Source: Massilia sp. 9I (lineage in GTDB: Bacteria > Pseudomonadota > Gammaproteobacteria > Burkholderiales > Burkholderiaceae_D). From it: 64,000 nt of DNA. A program made the translations under genes and the position numbers. Within the stretch, counting starts at the first letter, position 1. Each line of letters starts with the position of its first letter. Of the stretch, positions 17,958 through 28,531 are shown piece by piece. The notes beneath the pieces were generated by a model, which saw only the letters and a program-made list of their open reading frames with translations, was not told the origin of the DNA and searched no databases. The stretch lies in the NCBI RefSeq assembly GCF_902506415.1, contig NZ_LR733275.1, positions 1,189,651 through 1,253,650 of the forward strand. The letters run 5' to 3'.

Positions 17958-19208
17958 ATGCCCACGCCCTACGTCGTGCCAGCCCTGCCTATCCGCCGCA
18001 GCGCCGCCATCCTGGTGGTGGCGCTTTTCATCGTCCTGGGGATGAGCGTCTTCTTCGTGCGTGAAGTGCTCGATTTGCGGCAATCCATGGGCGCCCTGCG
18101 CCAGAACGATGCGGCGCGGATCCAGGTGCGCAACGTGCTGATCAACCTGCTCAACGCCGAGACCGGCCAGCGCGGCTACCTGCTCAGCGGCGACCCGGCC
18201 TACCTCGAACCCTACCACCTTGGCCGTGGCGCCGTGCGCGACAACCTGCAGCAGGCGGAAGAGTCCGGCTACCAGGACCCGGAGTTCCTGTCCAACGTGC
18301 GCAAGCTGGCCCTGATCTCGGAGAGCAAGCTGGAAGAGCTCGAGCGCACCGTGCAGCTCAGGAAGCGCGGCGACCCCGACGCCGCCATGAACATCGTGCG
18401 CGAAGGCTTCGGGCGCCAGAAGATGCTCGAGGCGCGCCAGCTGATCCAGGAAGAAGTCGCCCACCTGCGGGTGGCGCGCGACGCCATCATGGACGGTTTC
18501 AACGACCGCCTGCTGCGCGCGGCGGCGATCCTGATCCTGATGCTGTCGACCGTGGTCGCGATGGCCCTGCACGCCTGGCGCTGGCTGTCGGCGGCGGCGC
18601 GCCGCAACAACGAGCTGGCCAAGCGCCTCGCCATGGAGGCCTCGCACGACGTGCTGACCGGCCTGCCCAACCGCCGTTTCTTCGACCGCTGGGCGCGCCG
18701 CCTGGTGGCCAAGAGCCTGCGCAGCGCCAGGCCCTTTACCCTGCTCGCCATCGACCTGGACCGCTTCAAGGGGGTCAACGATACCTATGGCCACGGTGTC
18801 GGCGACGAAGTGCTGAAGGAAGTGGCGATCCGCTTCCAGGCCGTGCTGCGCGGCGGCGAATTCCTGGCGCGCCTCGGCGGCGACGAATTCGTGGTGCTGA
18901 TGGAGGGCGAATTCTCGCGCAACGAGGTCACCAGCATCGGCCGGCGCCTGATCGATTGCCTGTACCCCTCGCTGCACCCGAAAACGGCGGACAATGCGGT
19001 CGGCGCCAGCATCGGCGCCGCCGTGTTCCCGCACAACGGCACCGACCTGGAGGGCCTGATGCAGGCCGCCGACGACGCGCTGTATGCCTCCAAGCACGCA
19101 GGGCGCGGCATCCTGTCCTTCGCCCGCGGCGAGGCGGCCGCCCCCGCGGCAGTCCAGCCGGCGGTGGCCGCGCCGGGCGCATCCCCCACCCCGGGGGCTG
19201 TTTTCTAG
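17958..19208 (+). CDS. Membrane diguanylate cyclase with CHASE3 sensor domain
   Basis: A 416-residue protein predicted to make cyclic-di-GMP. Helix 1 (about 12-34), a CHASE3 extracytoplasmic domain (about 45-185, with the family-typical ETGQRGYLLSGDPAYLEPY), helix 2 (about 190-210), and a GGDEF domain (about 225-385) with an intact active site (RLGGDEFVVL). The inhibitory RxxD site is replaced by RGGE, so product inhibition may be weakened. The C-terminal tail is Ala/Pro-rich. No EAL domain. It is probably transcribed alone or with the next gene, which starts 50 bases on. Confidence 0.92.
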   Translation: MPTPYVVPALPIRRSAAILVVALFIVLGMSVFFVREVLDLRQSMGALRQNDAARIQVRNVLINLLNAETGQRGYLLSGDPAYLEPYHLGRGAVRDNLQQAEESGYQDPEFLSNVRKLALISESKLEELERTVQLRKRGDPDAAMNIVREGFGRQKMLEARQLIQEEVAHLRVARDAIMDGFNDRLLRAAAILILMLSTVVAMALHAWRWLSAAARRNNELAKRLAMEASHDVLTGLPNRRFFDRWARRLVAKSLRSARPFTLLAIDLDRFKGVNDTYGHGVGDEVLKEVAIRFQAVLRGGEFLARLGGDEFVVLMEGEFSRNEVTSIGRRLIDCLYPSLHPKTADNAVGASIGAAVFPHNGTDLEGLMQAADDALYASKHAGRGILSFARGEAAAPAAVQPAVAAPGASPTPGAVF

Positions 19209-19257
19209 CAGGCTGCTGCCCTACCCTTCCAGTCGAACCCTCGACTCCGGAATCGGT

Positions 19258-20232
19258 ATGAAACAAGCCTTCTTCCTCGCAGCGGCGCTGGGCGCCGGCT
19301 GCTTCTCAGTACAGCCGGCCTCGGCCGACGACTTCCTCAACAACCTGGCCAAACAGGCGGTCGGCACCGCGGTGCAGTCGCTCGCCAATCAAATGACGCC
19401 CAAGCCTGCCGCCGCGCCAAACGCCATGCCGGCCGCCCCGGCTGCCGCCAGGGCGCCGTACGTGCGCGCCGGCAGCACCCCGCAGCGCATGCGCCTGGAG
19501 GACGGCACCGTGTTCTACGCCGACTACATCGTCGACTACTGGAGCCGGCCGGACGCCGATACCCGCGGCGCAACGCCGGATACCGACGCGCTGGGCACCA
19601 TCCGTCCCGTGTCCAAGCAATGGAGCGGCGCCAAGAAACAGCCGGAATACGCGGTACTGCAACGCAAGCTCGAACGCATCATCCAGCGCGTGATGGAACA
19701 GCCGGCGCTGGTGAACATCCGTGGCGCCAGCCTGGGCTGGATTCCCGGCTTCGGATGGGAAAACGGCGGCGCGATTCCGGCCAGTATGACCTTGATCGCC
19801 TACCCGATCAGCTTGAGCGACAAGGACACGCAGCGCTTCCCCGACGGCAGCTACCATACGCCGGGCGAAGGCCCGAGCCTGAGAATCACCGTCAACAACC
19901 CGGAGGAGATCGGCTCGCGCGTCTCCTCGGGCAGCTACAAGGGCATGACGGTGCTGCGCTACGGCTACATGTTCGTGATTGCGAATACCGACCGGCCGCT
20001 CTACGTCGACGACGGCCAGGGCGGCCGGGTGGTGAACCCCGACCTGCTCGACAAGTCGCGGCCGCGCTCGGACATCCAGTTCATGACCGTCTACGTCGGC
20101 GCGGGCGGGCCCACCATGAGCAACCTGACGCACAAGCGCGTCGAGCCGACCAGCAATGCCGGGCGCCTGTTCGGCACCCTGTACCACACCGACTGGCGCG
20201 CCATCCTGGAGGAAGCGAACGCCGTGCGCTGA
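19258..20232 (+). CDS. Secreted protein of unknown function, 324 aa
   Basis: A protein with a good signal peptide (MKQAFFLAAALGAGCFSVQPASA) exported to the periplasm or beyond. The N-terminal third is Ala/Pro-rich, the rest is compact with Trp, Tyr and Gly (for example SLGWIPGFGWENGGAIPASM). No family recognised. The start at 19258 is set by the signal peptide; the frame is open further upstream but only as a shadow of the preceding gene. It follows the diguanylate cyclase by 49 bases and may be in the same transcript. After it lie about 100 bases to the transporter. Confidence 0.65.
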   Translation: MKQAFFLAAALGAGCFSVQPASADDFLNNLAKQAVGTAVQSLANQMTPKPAAAPNAMPAAPAAARAPYVRAGSTPQRMRLEDGTVFYADYIVDYWSRPDADTRGATPDTDALGTIRPVSKQWSGAKKQPEYAVLQRKLERIIQRVMEQPALVNIRGASLGWIPGFGWENGGAIPASMTLIAYPISLSDKDTQRFPDGSYHTPGEGPSLRITVNNPEEIGSRVSSGSYKGMTVLRYGYMFVIANTDRPLYVDDGQGGRVVNPDLLDKSRPRSDIQFMTVYVGAGGPTMSNLTHKRVEPTSNAGRLFGTLYHTDWRAILEEANAVR

Positions 20233-20336
20233 AGCGGCTTTTTCTACTGCCTGCTCAGCAGCTGCACTACACTGTCATTACGGCAGGCAGTGCGCCATGC
20301 ATTGACCGCCGATACCAACAATAACGGAGACAATGC

Positions 20337-21227
20337 ATGAGCAACTTCATCACCCTGTTACCTACCCTCTTGATCGGCGCGCTGGCGCTGATCATGTTCG
20401 GGCTGGGCCTGTCCCTCACCCTGGGCGACTTCCGCCGCCTGCTCGGCCATCCGAAGGCGGTGGTCCTGGCCCTGGTACTGCAGGCGCTGGTGCTGCCGGC
20501 GATCTGCTACGGCCTGTGCGTCGGCCTGGGCGTGGCTCCGATCTACGCGGTCGGCCTGATGCTGCTGGCGGCCTCGCCCGGCGGCGTCTCGGCCAACCTG
20601 TTCAGCCATCTGTTCGGCGGGAACGTGGCGATGAACATCTCGCTCACCGCCATCAACACGGTGCTGTCGATCGTCAGCCTGCCCCTGATCGCCAACTTCG
20701 CCATCGACACCTTCGCGAAAAGCGGCCAGGTGGTGCCGATGCAAACGGCGAAAGTGGTCGAGGTGATCGTGATCGTCCTGATCCCGGTGGCGATCGGCAT
20801 GTTCGTGAAAAGCCGCGCACCGGGCTTTGCCGCACGCATGGACAAGCCGATGAAGCGCTTCTCGATGGCGGTGCTGGCCCTGCTGGCCGTGATCGCCATC
20901 GCCAAGGAATGGGCGGCCATTAGCACCTCGTTCGCCTCGATCGGCCTGGCCGTCATCCTGTTCAACATCGCCAGCCTGGGCCTCGGCTACACCGTGCCGC
21001 GCCTGCTGGGCCTGGACAAGCCGAACGCGATCGCGATCGGCTACGAGATCGGCATCCACAATTCGACGCTGGCGATCTTTGTTGCGGTATCGGTACTGGG
21101 CGACTTCCAGCTGATGCTGCCGGCGGCGATCTACTCGGTCAGCATGTACGTGTTCGCCACCGCCTTCGGACTGCTGGTGCTCGGCAAGAAGCAGCCGGCC
21201 GGCGCAGCGGCGCCGGTTTCCGGCTGA
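20337..21227 (+). CDS. Bile acid:sodium symporter (BASS) family transporter
   Basis: A 296-residue polytopic membrane protein with about nine to ten hydrophobic helices. The family motifs are seen: LMLLAASPGGVSANLFSHLFGGN near 78-100 and EIGIHNSTLAIFVA near 235-248, the crossover segments that bind sodium and substrate. Members of this group (YocS, PanS-like) transport organic anions such as keto acids; the substrate here is unknown. A GGAG lies upstream of the ATG. It converges on the following ABC operon with only 7 bases between stops. Confidence 0.9.
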   Translation: MSNFITLLPTLLIGALALIMFGLGLSLTLGDFRRLLGHPKAVVLALVLQALVLPAICYGLCVGLGVAPIYAVGLMLLAASPGGVSANLFSHLFGGNVAMNISLTAINTVLSIVSLPLIANFAIDTFAKSGQVVPMQTAKVVEVIVIVLIPVAIGMFVKSRAPGFAARMDKPMKRFSMAVLALLAVIAIAKEWAAISTSFASIGLAVILFNIASLGLGYTVPRLLGLDKPNAIAIGYEIGIHNSTLAIFVAVSVLGDFQLMLPAAIYSVSMYVFATAFGLLVLGKKQPAGAAAPVSG

Positions 21228-21234
21228 AGCAGCC

Positions 21235-22650
21235 TTAGTCCATGCGCCCTGCCGGGAACGCGCAGGGCGCTGCCTCCATCGTGCGCAGTCCGCGCACCAC
21301 CGCCAACACGGTGACGGCGATGCCGAGGAAGACGGCCACCAGCATGACCGGCAGGCCCATGATCCTGCCGGTCATCGTGGCGAGCACCAGGCAGCTGGCG
21401 AAGGACAGCAGCACCAGCAGGATGCCCACGATACCGGACTGCTTGCGGCGCGCGGCATGGTCGCGCAGCGGCAGCGCGACCATCGGCAGGGCCAGGCAGC
21501 AGACGCCTGCCAGGAGCAGCAGCGTGCTTGCCCCCGCCCCGCCGAGCGCCATCAACAGCAGGCCCAGGCTGCTCGCCATCAGCCAGCCCGCCAGCGCGCG
21601 CAGCAGCAGCGAGCGGCCGAGCTGTCGGTTGAATGCGGCGCTGGAGGCCGGCGCTGCCGGCGCCAGCCGCGCCAGGCTTTGTTCCGCAGGATGGCTGCCT
21701 GCCAGCTGGCCCAGGCGCAGGCTGTGCGACAGCGGCACGAACAGCAGCAAGGCGGCGAACAGCCAGCCGATACCGCGCACCGTATCGAGGCCGGCCTTCC
21801 AGCCCATGAAGATACCCAGCACGGCCAGTACCACCGCCAGCAGGCAGGTCGCCACCGCCATCTCGCCCAGGTGATGCTTGGGGCCGAGCGCGTGCAACAA
21901 CAGGCGCCGGCCGTCGCGCCGGACGCAGTCGCGGCGCAGCGAGGCGGCGTACCATCCCTTGGTATGGACAGCGGCCACGCGCTCCACGAAGGGATCGCGC
22001 TTGCCGGCGGCGTCGCCCCAGCGGGCGCGCCGCGCTTCCATGTTCCAGTGCCGCTCGCCACCCTGCGGGAACATGGCCCGCACCGCCACCACGATCGCGC
22101 CGGCATACAGCGGCAGCGACAGCAGGATGACGATTGGATGCGACAGGACGCTGGACAGCGTCGCCGTCAGCTTTCCTGCGAAGACGGCGCAGAACATGCC
22201 TGCTGTGACAATCGGGCTCCCTGCCGGATGACCGGCTGCGGCAAGCCCCGTTCCAAGGGTAATCAGAACGGTCCAGAACAGCGCGCCAACCAGGAGGGTG
22301 CTGTCGGCATGGGGCGCGCTCGCGATACCGGCGATCCCAGCGATGCACACGATGCAGGACAGTTCAACCAAGCGCGCGCGCATCTGCGGCACCAGCTTGG
22401 CATTGGCAGGCGAATTGAGCTTCACCGCCCCTGGCATGAAGCGCCAGCCCCAGTTCAGCAGGAGGATCACGAACACCGCGCTCCACAAAAATGCGATCGC
22501 CGTGCGTGGGCCGTCCGTCAACGCCATCCCGGCGCCGAGCATGAGCACTGTCAGCCACACGCTCGCCTGGATGAAGCGCGTCGACCAGGCATTCGACTGC
22601 GAAACGGCGGCGCGCCACAGCGTGCGGTAGTCCTGCAGGCGCGCCTTCAT
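21235..22650 (-). CDS. ABC transporter permease-like membrane protein
   Basis: A 471-residue hydrophobic protein with about ten membrane segments, grouped in an N-terminal set (25-210), a charged cytoplasmic stretch (210-265, Arg-rich) and a C-terminal set (265-460). It is the third gene of a GntR-ATPase-permease operon; its ATG overlaps the stop of the ATPase gene (ATGA at 22647-22650), so translation is coupled. Such YtrABC-like operons encode exporters of uncharacterised or antimicrobial substrates. The upstream in-frame extension to 23250 was rejected as shadow of the ATPase gene. Confidence 0.8.
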   Translation of the reverse strand: MKARLQDYRTLWRAAVSQSNAWSTRFIQASVWLTVLMLGAGMALTDGPRTAIAFLWSAVFVILLLNWGWRFMPGAVKLNSPANAKLVPQMRARLVELSCIVCIAGIAGIASAPHADSTLLVGALFWTVLITLGTGLAAAGHPAGSPIVTAGMFCAVFAGKLTATLSSVLSHPIVILLSLPLYAGAIVVAVRAMFPQGGERHWNMEARRARWGDAAGKRDPFVERVAAVHTKGWYAASLRRDCVRRDGRRLLLHALGPKHHLGEMAVATCLLAVVLAVLGIFMGWKAGLDTVRGIGWLFAALLLFVPLSHSLRLGQLAGSHPAEQSLARLAPAAPASSAAFNRQLGRSLLLRALAGWLMASSLGLLLMALGGAGASTLLLLAGVCCLALPMVALPLRDHAARRKQSGIVGILLVLLSFASCLVLATMTGRIMGLPVMLVAVFLGIAVTVLAVVRGLRTMEAAPCAFPAGRMD

Positions 22651-23396
22651 TTGGTCACCTCGATGAACAGGTCTTCCAGGCTGACCGGCTCGGCACGCGT
22701 GCCGCCAGTCACGTTGCGGGCGCCCTCCAGCAAGTCGTCGAGCTGGCCCTGCAGCGCGATGCGGCCATCCTTCAGGAAGGCGACGTCGAGCGCCACCCGT
22801 TCCAGGTCGGTCAGGATGTGGGTCGAGAACAGCACCGTGGTGCCGCGCTCGATCACGCCGTCCACCAGTTCGGCGAGGAAGGAACGGCGCCCGGCCGGAT
22901 CCAGGCTCGAGGCTGGCTCGTCCAGCACCAACAGTTCCGGGTCGTGCGCCAGTGCGCGGATGATCGACAGGCGCTGCTGCTCGCCGCCCGACAGGCGGCC
23001 GATCGGCTTGTTCAGGAGCAGTGCGTTGAAGCCCCAGCGCTCCAGCAGGGCCTCGACCTTCACCGTGTTCCAGCGCGGGTACATGGCCTTGAAGTAGTCC
23101 AGCATCTGCACGGGCGTCATCCACTCGAACAGGTTCGACTTCTGCGGCACGTAGCCCATGCGGGCGCGGGTGGCGTCGGATAGCGCAGACACATCCTCGC
23201 CGAACAGGCGCACGCTGCCCGCGTCCGTTTCGCGCAAGCCGAGCAGGCATTCCATCAAGGTCGACTTGCCGGCGCCATTCCGGCCCAGCAGGCCGACCAC
23301 CTGGCCCTGCCGTATTTCCCAGTCGAGGCTGTTCAAGACGATGGCGCTGCCGAAGTGCTTGGCCACGCCGCGCATCTGGATGATGGGTGCAGTCAC
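22647..23396 (-). CDS. ABC transporter ATP-binding protein
   Basis: A 249-residue nucleotide-binding domain with Walker A (GLLGRNGAGKST near 34-45), Q-loop, signature LSGGEQQRLS, Walker B (LLVLDEPASSLDP) and the H-loop (FSTH). It belongs to the subgroup seen in YtrB/CcmA-type exporters with GntR regulators. It starts with GTG, overlapping the GntR stop codon (GTGA at 23393-23396), and overlaps the permease gene at its end. The three genes are clearly one operon. Confidence 0.93.
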   Translation of the reverse strand: MTAPIIQMRGVAKHFGSAIVLNSLDWEIRQGQVVGLLGRNGAGKSTLMECLLGLRETDAGSVRLFGEDVSALSDATRARMGYVPQKSNLFEWMTPVQMLDYFKAMYPRWNTVKVEALLERWGFNALLLNKPIGRLSGGEQQRLSIIRALAHDPELLVLDEPASSLDPAGRRSFLAELVDGVIERGTTVLFSTHILTDLERVALDVAFLKDGRIALQGQLDDLLEGARNVTGGTRAEPVSLEDLFIEVTK

Positions 23397-23791
23397 GATT
23401 GTTCCTTCAGGATGTGGGTGAAAAGAGTCAGGACGGTGTCGGGATCGAGTTCGAGTTCGCGCGCTTCTCGCGCGGCGCGCACCAATGTCGGGCGCAGCAG
23501 CGCACTGCGCTCGGCGGCGCTGCGCACGCTGCGCGGACGCTCGGCCACCAGCATGCCGAGTCCGCGCCGGCGCACCAGGAGGCCCTCGGTCTCGAGCAGG
23601 CTGTAGGCCTTGGAGACGGTCATCGGATTGACGGCCAGCGTGTGCGCCACCTCGCGCACTGAGGGCAGCTCGTCACCCGGCGCCATCTGGCCGCCGGCCA
23701 CCAGGCGCCGCACCTGCTCGACGAGCTGGCGGTAGATCGGCTCGGTCGAACCGGGGGTTATCGAGAACAGCTGGGCGGTATGGATCGTCAT
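23393..23791 (-). CDS. GntR-family transcriptional regulator, YtrA subfamily
   Basis: A 132-residue repressor with an N-terminal winged helix-turn-helix (EPIYRQLVEQVRRLVAGG ... LPSVREVAHTLAVNPMTVSKAY) and only a short C-terminal dimerisation helix, the size and layout of the YtrA subfamily, which typically regulates its own ABC-transporter operon. It is first in the operon, and a consensus promoter with a perfect palindrome lies directly upstream. Start at 23791 gives the standard beginning; an upstream in-frame extension has no family similarity. Confidence 0.93.
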   Translation of the reverse strand: MTIHTAQLFSITPGSTEPIYRQLVEQVRRLVAGGQMAPGDELPSVREVAHTLAVNPMTVSKAYSLLETEGLLVRRRGLGMLVAERPRSVRSAAERSALLRPTLVRAAREARELELDPDTVLTLFTHILKEQS

Positions 23792-23801
23792 CGTGTATTT
23801 G

Positions 23802-23847
23802 TGTATTAGTTGATTAATACAGTATACATGCCCTCGGTGCTTGTCAA
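23802..23847 (-). promoter_or_regulatory. Promoter and autoregulatory operator of the GntR-ABC operon
   Basis: On the minus strand a consensus -35 TTGACA (23847 to 23842) is followed by TATACT (23826 to 23821, spacer 15) or TACTGT (23824 to 23819, spacer 17) as -10. Directly downstream TGTATTA-N6-TAATACA (23802-23821) is a perfect 7 bp inverted repeat covering the probable start site, ideal for repression by the GntR protein encoded 11 bases further on. Confidence 0.8.
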
Positions 23848-24001
23848 GCCGCCGGCGCCGATTATGCGCAGCAGCTGACCCGCAGCTGTCCGGCTGCCGT
23901 TCAGCGGGCTGGAATGAAATGCACGCAGGACACAAAACTATGACATCATGCGCAGTCGTGCGGCTCCTCCGCCCTCTTTCCCAGACTACCCAGAAGCTTT
24001 C

Positions 24002-26071
<2,070 letters not shown>

Positions 26072-26075
26072 AAAA

Positions 26076-27126
26076 GGCGCTGTCACCGTTGCATGTGGAA
26101 GCGCTTGAGCGCTGCGTGCAACAGGCGTTCCGGCGCCGCAATGCGCTCGCCATCCAAGGCCCAGCGCCAGCCGAGGTAATTCGGCAGATAGCGTGAGGCC
26201 ACGCCGTGAAAGCGTGACAACCAGCTGCGCAGGCGCTGATGGTGAGCATTGACGTTTTGCACGTGGACCGCGCCGCGCACGCGCTCTCCTGCGCGTAGAT
26301 TGACAAAGGCATGCGCAATGCGCGTCTCGCGGGCGAATATCCGGTAAGCCCGGTGTCCATCCGTCACGAGCAGGATGTCCGGATCGAGCACGGGCAGCAA
26401 ATGTCGGTGTAACTGTTTTACCGTGACCGCCGCCCTTCCCGTGACGAAAGAGCAGGTCAGGCCGCTGCGATCGCGGGCAACGAGGATGCAGTCGTGCTGG
26501 TGGCTGATGCCCCGGTGATGCGCGACGCCGCCCCGTTTGCGCGGAGGCCGCTCGAGCCGGCGCGATCCCTTCTGCGATTCGAGCACGAACATCTCGTCGG
26601 CCTCGGCAATGCCAGCCAGGCGCTCGGGCTGGTCGTGACGTAGTCCGTCAAGGAAGCGGTGACGCCAGCGAAAGCTCGTGTTGCGGTGCACGCCGACCAG
26701 CTTGGCCGCCGCACGTACGCTGCGCGAATCGAGCATCTCCTTGAGGTAGTCCAGCCACCTGGCGCGATGGCGCAGCCTGGCGAGTGGCGTGCCGCTCAAG
26801 GCACTGAAGGTGCGGCCGCAGTCACGGCAGCGGTAACGCTGTAGACCGCGGACAATCCCATGGCGGTAGTGGCGACTGCTGCCGCAGCCAGCGCAGCAAA
26901 GCGGCGCCGGCCGCGCGTCATCGATTGCCTCGCACACCTGGTCGTGGCCAACGGCTGGGCGCAAGGCCTCGATCAGTTGCGAACGCTGTTGCCGCGTAAG
27001 CGCGCCTGCCTGGCCCAGCAAGCTGCGAAACCCTTCTGCCCTCATCGTGCCTCCTGGCCATTCGATCCAGGTTGGACAGCCGCTCAGCTCAACAGTTCAA
27101 TTTCTACACGCAGCGATGACAGCGCC
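26076..27126 (-). mobile_element. IS1595-family insertion sequence, complete
   Basis: A 1051 bp element bounded by 13 bp terminal inverted repeats GGCGCTGTCACCG (26076-26088) and CGATGACAGCGCC (27114-27126), 12 of 13 matching, with one intact transposase gene and identical 8 bp duplications (ATAAAAAA) outside. Reading the ends together, the target was the A tract between the kinase stop codon and the terminator of the ter operon. Intact ends, duplications and gene suggest a recent and possibly still active insertion. Confidence 0.95.
26083..27045 (-). CDS. IS1595-family transposase
   Basis: A 320-residue transposase. N-terminal zinc ribbon (CCAGCGSSRHYRHG ... YRCRDCGRTF, near 50-80), helix-turn-helix (SVRAAAKLVGVHRNTSFRWRHRFL), then an ISXO2-like catalytic domain: first Asp in AEADEMFV (about 150), second in LVTDGHRAY (about 230), and a third position in HVQNVNAHHQRLRSWL, where Asn/His stands in place of the usual Glu, as in some IS1595 subgroups. 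AGGAGG precedes the ATG. The stop lies 7 bases inside the left end of the element. Confidence 0.93.
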   Translation of the reverse strand: MRAEGFRSLLGQAGALTRQQRSQLIEALRPAVGHDQVCEAIDDARPAPLCCAGCGSSRHYRHGIVRGLQRYRCRDCGRTFSALSGTPLARLRHRARWLDYLKEMLDSRSVRAAAKLVGVHRNTSFRWRHRFLDGLRHDQPERLAGIAEADEMFVLESQKGSRRLERPPRKRGGVAHHRGISHQHDCILVARDRSGLTCSFVTGRAAVTVKQLHRHLLPVLDPDILLVTDGHRAYRIFARETRIAHAFVNLRAGERVRGAVHVQNVNAHHQRLRSWLSRFHGVASRYLPNYLGWRWALDGERIAAPERLLHAALKRFHMQR

Positions 27127-27134
27127 ATAAAAAA
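27127..27134 (+). repeat. Right target-site duplication of the IS element
   Basis: ATAAAAAA, the pair of 26068-26075. It forms the start of the A tract that is the T tract of the ter operon terminator on the minus strand. Confidence 0.93.
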
Positions 27135-27152
27135 AGCCGGGCAAGCCCGGCT
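27129..27152 (-). terminator. Intrinsic terminator of the ter operon
   Basis: An 8 bp perfect stem (27145-27152 with 27135-27142) and on the minus strand a run of seven T residues (27135 to 27129). It follows the TerZ-like gene (stop at 27174). The IS insertion stopped exactly at its T tract and left it functional. Confidence 0.88.
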
Positions 27153-27173
27153 CTTCAGTTCATCAAGCGCTGA

Positions 27174-27758
27174 TCACAGGTGCGGCGTAATCAGCGGCAT
27201 CAGGTCGTCGAAGGTGCGGCCCGAGCCGTTTTCGCCGATCGCGTGCATCTTCCATTCGCCGTTGTGCTTGTACAGCTTGGCCATGATCTGGGCCGTGTGG
27301 GCGCCCTGCACCGACAGGTTGAAGCGCGCCACTTCCTGGTTGTTGCCGGCGTTGATCAGGCGGCAGTAGGCGTTTTCCACGGTCGAGAAGTTCTGGCCGG
27401 TGAAGCTGTTCACGGTGAACACCAGCGACTTCACGTTGGCGGGTACGCGCGCCAGTTCGACGACGATCTGTTCGTCGTCGCCGTCGCCGGCGCCGGTGCG
27501 GTTGTCGCCGGTGTGGGTGATGCTGCCGTCCTTGCTCTTGAGCTGGCGGAACCAGACCACGTCCACCGGGCGGTTCGATTCGTCGAACAGCACGACCGAG
27601 GCGTCCAGGTCGACCGGCTGGCCGGCGCCGCCGCCAAAGCCGAAGAAGCCCTTCGACTTGGCCACGTCCCAGCCCAGGCCCATCGTCACACGGCTCAGTG
27701 CACCGCCGGCTTCCTTCTCCAGCGAGATCTTCTGGCCCTTCGTCAGATTAACTGCCAT
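27174..27758 (-). CDS. TerD-family protein, TerZ-like
   Basis: A 194-residue cytoplasmic protein of the TerD family, calcium-binding beta-sandwich proteins of stress-response (tellurite, phage, colicin resistance) operons. Features: the start VNLTKGQKISLEK, MGLGWDVAKSK followed by a Gly/Phe insertion (GFFGFGGG) typical of TerZ-type members, VDLDASVVLFD, and the calcium site THTGDNRTGAGDGDDE. Last gene of the DUF475-TerD-AIM24-TerZ operon; it starts 25 bases after the AIM24 gene. A strong terminator follows. Confidence 0.92.
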   Translation of the reverse strand: MAVNLTKGQKISLEKEAGGALSRVTMGLGWDVAKSKGFFGFGGGAGQPVDLDASVVLFDESNRPVDVVWFRQLKSKDGSITHTGDNRTGAGDGDDEQIVVELARVPANVKSLVFTVNSFTGQNFSTVENAYCRLINAGNNQEVARFNLSVQGAHTAQIMAKLYKHNGEWKMHAIGENGSGRTFDDLMPLITPHL

Positions 27759-27783
27759 GTTCTTCCTCCTAGTTTTTTAAGGT

Positions 27784-28479
27784 TCAGCGCGCCGGAGCCT
27801 GCATCCAGGCTTTGAATGCCATCCGGTTGCGCGAACATACGTAGACTTTGCCTTTGCCCGAGAAGCGGAGCACCATGCCCTCGCCGCTGGTCTGGCTGTT
27901 GATCAGGTTACCCAGGAAGCCACCGCTCTGACCGGTCGTGATCGAGATCTCGTAGCGCAGTCCGCTGTCCCAGCACACCACATGCGAGTTGTCGATGATC
28001 GCGTCCTTGCCCGGCTCGACCTCCAGCATCGACATCGAGCCGAAACCCGACACCACCACCTGGCCGCTGCCCGTCGTCTCGGTGACGAAGAAGCCGCCGC
28101 TCTGCGCGAACAGGGCGTTGCCCAGGCTCTGGGTGCGGACCTTGAGGTCTACCCCGGAAGTGGCGGCGACAAAGGCGCCGTCGCTGATGATGTACTGGTT
28201 CGGACCGCAGTCGATGGTCTGCATCGCGCCCGGCAGGGTCGGCGACAGCAGGCAGTCGCCGTCCCCGCGGGTCGCCTCGATGTGCTGCTGGAAGAAGGAC
28301 TCGCCGTTGGCGAAGGTGCGCATCAGCGCGCTGCCGAGGCCTCCCTTCATCTTGCCCTTCAGGTCGAGCGTCGATTCCATCATCACCATCGCATCCGATT
28401 CGCAATAGATGGTTTCGCCGCGTCGCATCGAGACATGCAGGAAGGGATCGACATCCCCGGTCACGGTAAATACTGGCAT
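27784..28479 (-). CDS. AIM24-family (TIGR00266-like) protein
   Basis: A 231-residue beta-rich protein of the AIM24/TIGR00266 family, named from a yeast mitochondrial protein; bacterial members often accompany TerD-type genes but have no defined biochemical role. Family signatures: MRRGETIYCESDAMVMME near 18-35, GGLGSALMRTFANGESFF, and the internal repeat ending in GSGQVVVSGFGSM. No signal peptide. It is third in the operon, between TerD and the TerZ-like gene, with a hairpin just upstream. Confidence 0.9.
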   Translation of the reverse strand: MPVFTVTGDVDPFLHVSMRRGETIYCESDAMVMMESTLDLKGKMKGGLGSALMRTFANGESFFQQHIEATRGDGDCLLSPTLPGAMQTIDCGPNQYIISDGAFVAATSGVDLKVRTQSLGNALFAQSGGFFVTETTGSGQVVVSGFGSMSMLEVEPGKDAIIDNSHVVCWDSGLRYEISITTGQSGGFLGNLINSQTSGEGMVLRFSGKGKVYVCSRNRMAFKAWMQAPAR

Positions 28480-28498
28480 TTGGCTTCCTTTTCAAATA

Positions 28499-28518
28499 CG
28501 GCCCGCATGCGCGGGCCG
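28499..28518 (-). other. GC-rich hairpin between terD and the AIM24 gene
   Basis: CGGCCCGC (28499-28506) and GCGGGCCG (28511-28518) with a 4-base loop. On the minus strand only a short T stretch follows, so it may attenuate or stabilise the message rather than end it. Confidence 0.5.
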
Positions 28519-28531
28519 CATGCCGGTTCTG

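Noticed and set aside
21457..23097. 546-aa open frame opposite the ABC permease and ATPase genes
   Set aside because: Low-complexity Gln/Arg/Ala content and no ribosome site; the minus-strand genes have clear families and translational overlaps.
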